This document shows positions 22,301 through 31,722 of a DNA stretch of 64,000 nt, one piece after another. The first letter of the stretch is position 1. The number at the start of each line of letters is the position of its first letter. The stretch spans positions 120,354,543 through 120,418,542 of the forward strand of contig CM043960.1 in assembly GCA_014529385.2 (NCBI GenBank), given 5' to 3'. Under the pieces are notes generated by a model. The model was not told where the DNA came from. It did no database searches and saw only the letters and a list, made by a program, of their open reading frames with translations. The stretch is from Adiantum capillus-veneris. Its lineage: Eukaryota > Streptophyta > Polypodiopsida > Polypodiales > Pteridaceae. The position numbers and the translations under genes were made by a program.

Positions 22301-25300
22301 TCCACTTGCAGACTGATGGGTAATCTGAGATTGCCAATTCAGTGATTTTAGATTTATTGAAGTCTTGTATCTCGCATCAGAAGACTCAATGGGAACTTAC
22401 CTTTGGTGGAATTTGCCTACAATAACACGATACACTCTTCGACAGGGAAGACGCCATGTGAGATTGTTGAAACTGCTGCGAAGGTTCCATCCTTTCTGAG
22501 CACGAAAGATTAGAAATTTGAAGCGGATGAATATTCGCGAGACTTGGATATGGCTTTTGCCAAGGTTCGCGAGACTTTGCAGAAGTCTCAAGAACGACAG
22601 AAAAAGGCAGCGGATCGCCATCGTCGCGACTGGAAACTGAAGGAGGATGATTGGGTGCTCTTACTTTTGAGAAGGCACGCCTAAGAAAGAAAAAAGGAAA
22701 GGAGAGGCTTTTTCCAAAGCTTAGTATGTGATACTACGGACCTTTCGAGATTACTGACAAGATAAATGATGTCTCCTTCCGATTGAAACTGCCAGATACT
22801 TGGAGGATTCACAATGCATTGCATGTGAGTCTCTTGAAACCTGTTAAGGGTGATGTGCCTGATGGTGGGGAGCCTGATGAGCAACCCAAAGTGGAAGAAA
22901 ACGAGGAGATCCTTGTTCCTGAACAGATTTTGGCACATAATGATACGAAGAAAGGTAAAGTCCGAAGGCGGGTTCTTGGTTAAGTTCAAGAACTTTCCTG
23001 CATTTGATGCGAAGTGGATGGAGGAGGAGGACCTAGCAGATACTCCTCGGATTGTGAAACTTTACCTCGATGTTTTGGTTTAGCATAGTCTACTCCAAAC
23101 GGAACCCAGAATTCAGCTTGGCCGGAGATCTGGTGCAGTGGGATGCACAAGAGGGGAGTCACTCCACTCCTTTGTCAACAGATGCCTCGATTTTGATACT
23201 AAAGTCACTGATGTCTCTTTGAGCTTCAGGGATACTGAGAGCTGACAGTATTCTGCTGGATGACTTTATGAAATGGAATTCCTGATTATGATACTGATTT
23301 GTTCTTGACTTCTTGTGAGTGCAGGAACTGATAGCCGAAATGACTGCAGCATTTTGGTCTGATTGATCTCGAATAGACATGGTTGCAATAGGGGTTAGTC
23401 AATCGGACATCGATGAGGTCCCGATTGGACCTAGATGTGATTGCTAGCTACATTGCCGATAAATCATGGTCTAAGATCCGAATGAATGTTGAATGTCATG
23501 TGATGTCGTGTGATGTCTGGTGATGTCCTGTGATGTCGTGTGATGTGACTGTCGATTTTGTACATGTGCTAGATGTGTGTTCCTAGTACGTAGGTACTAA
23601 CAGTCAGTGTTTGCTAAGACGGTTTATGGCTTTTGTCGGTTTTGCAGGCGTAATCGCGGTCGATTACAATGCTTTCAAGAGGGGGGTATGTCACAAAGTG
23701 ATGACGTGGCGGACAACAAAAACCCTAATTTCTGCCAGAAACCCTAAAATTCTTGCAAACCCTAATTTTTGCCAAAAACCCTAAATTCCGGAAATCGCGG
23801 AGGCGGATTATTATTTTAAATTTTTTTTTTGGGAAAATGATGAGCGACGCGAATTTTGCTTTTGCTTTTTTTTTATAAAAAAAAGAGAAAAGACTCTCTA
23901 AGAGAGAGAGAGAACTGATGCTTTTGATTTTAAAAGCTTTTGGGGCTCTGCTTTTGGGCATCCCTTGTAACCTTTAAATTAGTGGTGAGGGCCTCACTTC
24001 TCAGGGCATCTGGACGCAGAGTCTGAGAGTGAAACCCTAACCGCTCTCTTGTACTTTGATGATTGATTAATACAAAAAGAAATACCCAAAGGGGCGCCAG
24101 TCTTTGGGGCCAATATCTCTAGGCACGGAACTCCGCCGGGCCAGTGCAAATCTATTGTGATCTGTGAATTGTTTTGAAGTGGTTATTTGGTGCTGTCGCG
24201 GTTGATTCTTGACTTGTAGTGTCCAAGTCTGTTACACGTGACCTCATCGATGTCCGATTGACTAACCCCTATTGCAACCATGTCTGTTCGAGATCAAGTA
24301 GACCAAAATGCTGCAGTCATTTAAGCTATCAGTTCCTGCACTTAAAAACAAGTCAAGAACAAATCAGTTTTATATTCAGGAATTCCATTTCATAAAGTCA
24401 TACAACAGAATACTGTCAGCTCTCAGTATCCCTGAAGCTCAAAGAGACATCAATGACTCTAGTATCAAAATCGAGGCATCTGTTGACAAAGGAGCGGAGT
24501 AACTCCCCTCTTGTGCATCCCACTGTATAAAATATCTGGCCAAGCGGAATTTTGGGTTCCATTTGGAGTCGACTATGCTAAACCAAAAGCCTTGAGGTAA
24601 AGTTTCACAATCTGAGGAGTATCTGCTAGGTCCTCCTCCTCCATCCACTTCGCATCCAATGCAAGATAGTTCTTGAACTTAACCAAGAACCGCCTTCGGA
24701 CTTTACCTTTATTCTTCGTATCCTTATGTGCCAAAATCTGTTTAGGAACAAGGATCTCCTCGTTTTCTTCCACTTCGGGTTGCTCATCAGGCTCCCCATC
24801 ATCAGGCACATCACCTTTGAAAGGTTTCAAGAGACTCACATGAAATGCATTGTGAATCCTCCAAGTGTCAGGCAGTTTCAGTCGGAAGGAGACATCATTT
24901 ATCTTTTCAAGAGATCTGGAAAGGTTCGTAGTATCGCATACTAAGCTTTGGAAAAAGCCTCTCCTTTGCCTTTTTCTTTCTCAGGCGTGCCTTCTCAAAA
25001 CGTAAGAGCACGCAGTCATCCTCCTTCAATTTCAAATGGGGACGATGGCGATCCGCTTCCTTTTTCTGTCGTTCTTGAGATTTCTGCAAAGCCTCGCGGA
25101 CCTTGGCAAAAGCCGTGTCTAAGTCACGCGTATACTCATCCGCTTCAAAAATCTTATCTTTCGTGCTTAGGAAGGGTGGAACCTTCGCAACACCTTCAAC
25201 AATCTCAAATGGCGCCTTCTCCGTCAAAGAGTGTATCGTGTTATTGTAGGTAAATTCCACCAAAGGTAAGTACTTTTTCCATTGAGTCTTTTAATCCGAG

Positions 25301-27755
25301 ATATAAGACTTAAATAAATCTAAAACCACTGAATTGGCAATCTCAGATTGCTCGTCAGTCTGCGGATGGAACGATGACGAGAACTGCAACCGCGTGCCAA
25401 TGTTCTCCCAAATTGCCTTGCAAAACAAACTCGTAAATCTGGGGTCCCTGTCAAAGACAATCGTCTCAGGCATGCCATATAATTTGAAGATCTGGGCCAC
25501 AAATAGTCTCGCTAAGTGATCCGGCTTGACTGTTTTCTTCACTGGAATGAAATGAGTCTGTTTGCTAAATCTGTCAATAATAGTCCAAATACCATCGTGA
25601 CCACTCTGTGTTCTCAGAAGATCAAAAATGAAATCCATTGCAATACTTTCCCAGGGGCGGGTGGGTATGGGTAAAGGCTGTAACAATCCCTATGCTTTAT
25701 GCCTGTCAAACTTGACCTTCTGACATACCAAGCAACTGCGCACAAACTCTTCCACATCCTTCTTGAGTCTCGGCCAAAAGAAGTTCTCTCTACCCCTTTC
25801 ATGGTGGTAGCAATGCCGCAGTGACCCGTAAAAGGTGGACAGTGGCATTCAGTCATAACCTTTTTCCTCAACGGCTGTGTAACGCACAACATGGTTTTTC
25901 TCATCAAGTAGCCATCCCGAATGGAATATCCCGCTACTATCTCCCCATCCCATATCCGTGTGAAAACGTCTGCAAAATCTGTATCTGTGGCATACTGGTC
26001 GACCATATCCTCGAAGCTCCTGTGATGTATCGCGGAAATAGCCAGAACTAACAGCTTTTGAGACAAAGCATCTGCCACCACATTCTTCTGTCCCTGAACA
26101 TGGACAATCTGGAAGTGAAACTGTGACAAGATGTTCGCCCACCGCATTTGCTTTTCCGATAGCTGCTTCTGTGACAAGAAGTAGCGCAAACTCTGATGGT
26201 TTGTAAAGACAGTAAAATCCGCTCCGAGTAGGTAATATCGCCATTGAGTAAGAGCATGGATAACCGCCAAAAGCTCCTTCTCATAAATCTGTGCTGTCAT
26301 CTTCAGCCTTGAGAACAGTCGGCTCTCGTAAGCAATGACATGGCCTTCTTGCATTAAGATCGCACCCAGACTACGACCACAAGCATCACAATATACTTCA
26401 AATGACTTCTGCAAGTCCAGCAAAGTCAAAACTGGTCCCGTAGTCAATTTCTCTTTCAATGTCTGAAAGGCAGTCACCTTTGTGGGTCCCCACGAGAAAG
26501 GGACTCCTTTCTGTGTCAAGATATGCAAAGGGGAAGCAACCTCTGCAAACTTTCGAATGAACCGCCTGTAGTACGAACACAGTCCCAAGAAGCTTCTAAC
26601 TTCATGGACATTCTTCAAATCGGGCCAATCACGGATAGTCTCTATCTTGGCCGGATCCATTTGCACTCCCGCTGTTGATCACGAACAAAGTGAGTGGACA
26701 CTGTGCGGCAAGTGTATGAGACTGAGAGATAGAGAGAGAAGAGAATACGACACCAGAGACTGTTGTAAAACCCTCCTCCGAAGGCCCCACTCTCGTTGGC
26801 GAGAGTGGTCTACGATTGATTGCACAAAGTGGTGGTACAATGATGATGCATGAAATTGATGCAAGTCTAGACTATGTCGACGATGATGACGGGGATGGGG
26901 AGGCCGACCATAGGGCTGAAAACTGAATGTCTTTACCTGCTGTCTAAAAACGCTAAGGCTGAAATCTGCTGCAAATGAAACGCTGAATTTCGGGCTGATC
27001 TTATGCTGTGTGAAAAACGCTGATTTGCCTACTAAAAACTCTGATGTCACTGCTGCGTTTTGGTGCTGAAAACGCTGCCCTTCTGCTGCGGGTTGGTGCT
27101 GAAAACGCCAAGAGGAAAGGCCTATTGGCGATGATGAAAAACGCTAGGTGCAAGGGGGCAAGGCGATCTGGTGTTTGCTGAAAAACGCCAAGGGGAAAAG
27201 GGGCTGGCGATGAGGAAAAACGCTAGGGCTTGTGTGAGGGAAAATCGCCAAGGGGTGCTTGGGGAGTCTTGCTGAGAGAGAGGGAACCTGTCGCCAATGG
27301 CTTGCTGTTCTCCTTGCTCATCTGCTCTTTAGTGCTAGCCATGGTTTGCTTATATATTTTCTTACCCAATTTGCCCTACCTACTTTCCAACAAAAGTCAC
27401 TTAAATTAATAAGTGAAAAATGTCAAAAATAGATAAAATAGGCTAAATGCACTGGAAAATTCCCTTGAAGGATTCTGATGGGAATGCTTATGATCATGTT
27501 GTGTGCAACCAGAGGATATGCATCTACACTAAGTGACTGGGCATGCACGGTCTACGAATATACTCATAAAAGTGCCAGATCACTTCTAATCTAGACTGAC
27601 TGGACTGACAAAACCCTTGTTATGCTGTAGCTTGTCCACGGACACATAGGGTTGGATGTGTCACGTGACATTCTGCTTCTGCTAGGGTTTAGGCCCCTCG
27701 GCCGGGATTTGTAGGTTGGCTAAGGTCTTCGGTGACTTGACACGTCAGTAGTTTG

Positions 27756-27811
<56 letters not shown>

Positions 27812-30800
27812 CATATTGTACATAGAGACCCTGAGGCACGCTATATGTGGATTCGAGTACGCAGGAGATGCAATAGGGACTTGTACATTGCAGCATGCTA
27901 TTTTCCACCGGCTCATTCGCGTTATGCTTCTCATAGGGAATCACCGTTTTTGCCGTTACATGAGGATATTGTGAGATTTGCCAGCATGGGGGACATACTT
28001 CTGGTAGGGGATTTCAATGCACGCACTCGCACGGAGCAAGCGGCAATGTATGATACTCAGGACGAGATGCTTCGCGAGTTGAACCCATGTGACTTGGATA
28101 TGCATAGGATGGCACAGGATGCTGGGAATGTGACAGAATACGGCATGCATTTTCTAGCTTTAGGCAGTGCCCATGGGTTGCTTATCTATAATGGCCTTCC
28201 ACGATGGCCCGGATCGGATGCTCTTACATGTTGGAACCCCAAAGGGGGTTCGAGTACGGTAGACTACTTGATGGGATCACATGCACTGATTCTGGACATC
28301 AGAGATTTTACTATTTCAGGGCGTCCCCTGGCTTTGGCAGCAGATCGTGCATATTTGAGCTTCACATTGATGGGTGGTGGAGATGCAGAGCTGCAGGGAG
28401 ACCCATCCCCTAGACATCCACATTATCAGTTTACTACGACGACTACTGACATCTATGGGGCCATAGTGTCGGATTGGCCTTCCCATGTACAGTGGCATCA
28501 ACAGCCCCTCCGCGTTGCACTGCTCCGTGCAACAGTTGGTATGATGATGAGTGCCGGGAGACCCGGAAGAGGCTTGAGAGGGAGGAGGCTTGTGGGGCAT
28601 GTAGCCATAAGCATGCACAGACGATCTTCCACCGTCTTATTCGGCGGAAGAAGAGGGGGCCTACCTGATACGCCTGGAGGACGAGATATACCAGTTGTTC
28701 TTGAGTCAGGACAGCAAGAGAGCATGGAGGATGTTTCAGGAGAGACAGCTGGGTACCCCCATTACAACCCCAGAGGCATGGAGAGCGTATGCAGAGGCAC
28801 TATATGATATCCCAGGACAGCCCCCCATTCCACAGCCAGGGGACATTAGACCGCACATGAGCGAATTCTTTACTGTACATATGGTAGCAGAGGCCATCAA
28901 CAGATTACAGCATGGGAGAGCCCAAGATCAGGATGGGCTAGTGGGTGAGCACTTCATCTATGCATGTAGGGAACTGGCTCCCCTTTTGGCACACATGTTT
29001 AACAGGGCGGTTTGTGAGGGCTTTCCAGCCAGTTGGACGGCCAATACCATAGTCCCACTTTTCAAAAGTGGGGATCCGATGGTACAGGGCAACTATAGGA
29101 CCATTATGATTGGGCATTATCTGGCCAAGATTTATGGGTCTATCGTAGAGAGAGAGCTTAGTGTCTGGGCAGAGAGACATGGCCACAGAGCTAGAGGACA
29201 GGCTGGTTTTTGGCGAGGGTTCTCCACTATGGATCACATACTGACTCTTCGGGCATTGATAGAGGAGCGGTGGGCAGAGGGAGACAAGAGGAGACTATAT
29301 TGTTGCTTTGTGGACTTCCGCAAGGCATTTGATTTTGTCCCGAGATTTCGTTTGATGTAGAGGCTACAGGATATAGGAATTCCAGAGGCTATCCGATGGG
29401 GGATTTATGCATTGTATGAGTCGGTGACTGGGAGGGTGAGGGCCCCAGGTGGACTTTCAGATGCTATTGAAAGTACCATTGGGGTGAAACAGGGATGCCC
29501 ACTGTCTCCCACTCTCTTTGGGATTTACATCGATGAGCTCTCAGAGTAAGTGGATACATATGGTGATGCAGGATCCAGCCTGGCAGGGGTGATGATACCA
29601 CTTCTTTTGTATGCAGACGATGTGGTATTGATTTCGGACTCTCCAGAGGGGCTACAGAGACAGTTGGATGCTCTCCAGAGATTTTGTGCAGATAGGGACT
29701 TGACAGTGAACCTTGGGAAAACCAATTTTATGGTGTTCAACACCACACAGGCATGGGTCACTCGAGCAGAGCATGAGTTCACATTTAGAGGGGAGATGGT
29801 GGAGCAGGTACAGTCTTATGTATACTTAGGAGTGACTTTTACAGGCCCGCGCTTCTCATTGAAGCAAGCAGCAGATGCTAGGTTGGACAGGGGCTTCGCA
29901 GCTTTGGGGAGGCTTGAGAGGCAGTGTGCTCATGTACAGTTTCAGGAGCCGCGAACGAAGCTTTGGTTGTTCGATTCGTTGGTCACCCCGGCATTGTTGT
30001 ATGGATCCATGGTGTAGGGGCCTAGCCTCAGTACAGAGGAGTGGAGGCGTATGGAGAGACCACTAGTTACGATGATTGCACAGATGATCCGGTGCAAGGC
30101 ATCAATACCACATGCTATTGTCAGAGCTGAGATGGCAGCATCCTCCATAGTGACAGAGGCCATATTTCAGAGTGTGACATGCCTACATCGCATATGGGAG
30201 CTCCCCCCAGAGAGAGATTCGAGATTGGCACTAGATTCCTCCAGACAGCTAGCAGAAAATGGGGTTCATGATTGTTGGTATGCACAGATGCAGACATGGT
30301 TTGGGAGACATGAACTACAGATGGATGCACTTCCACCCTTCCAGTATAGCTTGGACTGCCCGCACCTCCAGCTTACGCGCACTGAGCGGAACCGGGTGAT
30401 TAGATCAAATATTGTGCAGCTGGAGACAGAAAGGACCTGGCAACGACCTCCAGAGCCATTAGGCACGAAGATGGCCCATTACAGGGACCACTTCTTGCAT
30501 GTTTTATTGGAGGGTTTTGTGATTCGGCCAGCATACATGGATGTACATCTCTCACATGGGTTGCGCAGTGCCATTGGACAGATTCGTACCTCCTCCCATC
30601 AACTACGCATCGAGACAGGCAGATACATGCAGATGGCCCGGACAGATAGGACATGTCAGCTATGCCACCAAGAGGTGGAATCCGAGGAGCATTACATTTG
30701 CCGCTGCACAGTATATTACGAGACCAGGGGGAGATACCATTGCCTTTTCAGAGAGGGCTTTGGACCATTACGTCGGGTGATGGATTATGAGGACCAGAGA

Positions 30801-31391
30801 TGCCTCGGACTCTTTTTACTAGAGTTGAGGAGGCACAGGGACAAACTATTACAAGACAGTTCTCCACCAACAGATCGACAGCGCACTATGCGTGACTTCT
30901 TCAGTAGAGAGGGAGAGGACCTTGGGACACAGACTCCGTCTATGGATACAACCACACCCCCAGGACCACGTCCATCGAGGCCTAGAGGAGTTTGTCTTGA
31001 TCAGGCCACTGCACAGGGTCGTACTCGCCGTCCTCGACCACCCAGGCCTCGACCCACCCCGCCATTTGCACCAAATCAGAGGCATCATCGCTCGACATCG
31101 GAGACGAGTGCCACCTTTCAACGGCCTCTCTATACTGGATCTACCCATCTGGGATATCCTGGGATAGAGGACAGGGAGATAGAAGTTGATGGTCAGATTT
31201 GGATGGGATCAGTCATGTATTTGTACATATTCTCAGTTTTAGCTTAGTTTTAGCTTTGTAGACTCAAACATCACTATGATGTTGAGTAGATCTTTTTTCC
31301 GTTTCAGTAGACGAGAGATGTATTACCAGATGTATAGTTTCTTGTCTCATGGGCCATTTTGGCTCTTTCGAGACGTTAATATATCTTTCTT

Positions 31392-31451
<60 letters not shown>

Positions 31452-31623
31452 ATCCAAAGTGCAGTTGAGGATGGATTCTAGTAGTAGTAGTAGTATTTTT
31501 GTTCTAGTCTTTTTGTACCCAGGCATGGTATCAGATTCACTATTTTGTAACAGATTGTCAGATTGGTCTCGTAGGCCATTTTGGCCTTTTGAAGACGTTA
31601 ATATAACATTTCATTTCATTTCA

Positions 31624-31722
<99 letters not shown>

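Larger units (their letters stand above)
17746..24236 (+). mobile_element. Full-length Ty3 chromovirus nested in its own family
   Basis: LTRs of 545 and 548 bp (TGTCAC...GTTACA) flank a 5.4-kb interior with a PBS, gag, protease remnant, reverse transcriptase, RNase H, integrase, chromodomain-like end and PPT. Flanking 5-mers are CGGGA (17741-17745) and CGTGA (24237-24241), a target duplication with one mismatch. Outer flanks join to the sequence found uninterrupted at about 23390-23450 of this same element, in opposite orientation. The interior has frameshifts, stops and a deletion in integrase, so it is not autonomous. Confidence 0.85.
16878..26678 (-). mobile_element. Ty3 chromovirus, minus strand, 5' truncated and interrupted
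   Basis: Its 3' LTR is at 16878-17477 and its 3' non-coding part at 17478-17745, continuing at 24237-24572. Its pol occupies 24573-26678. The 6.5-kb plus-strand element (17746-24236) lies inside its 3' non-coding region. The copy stops abruptly at about 26678 within the reverse transcriptase, so gag, protease, the reverse transcriptase N-terminus and the 5' LTR are missing. Confidence 0.8.
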
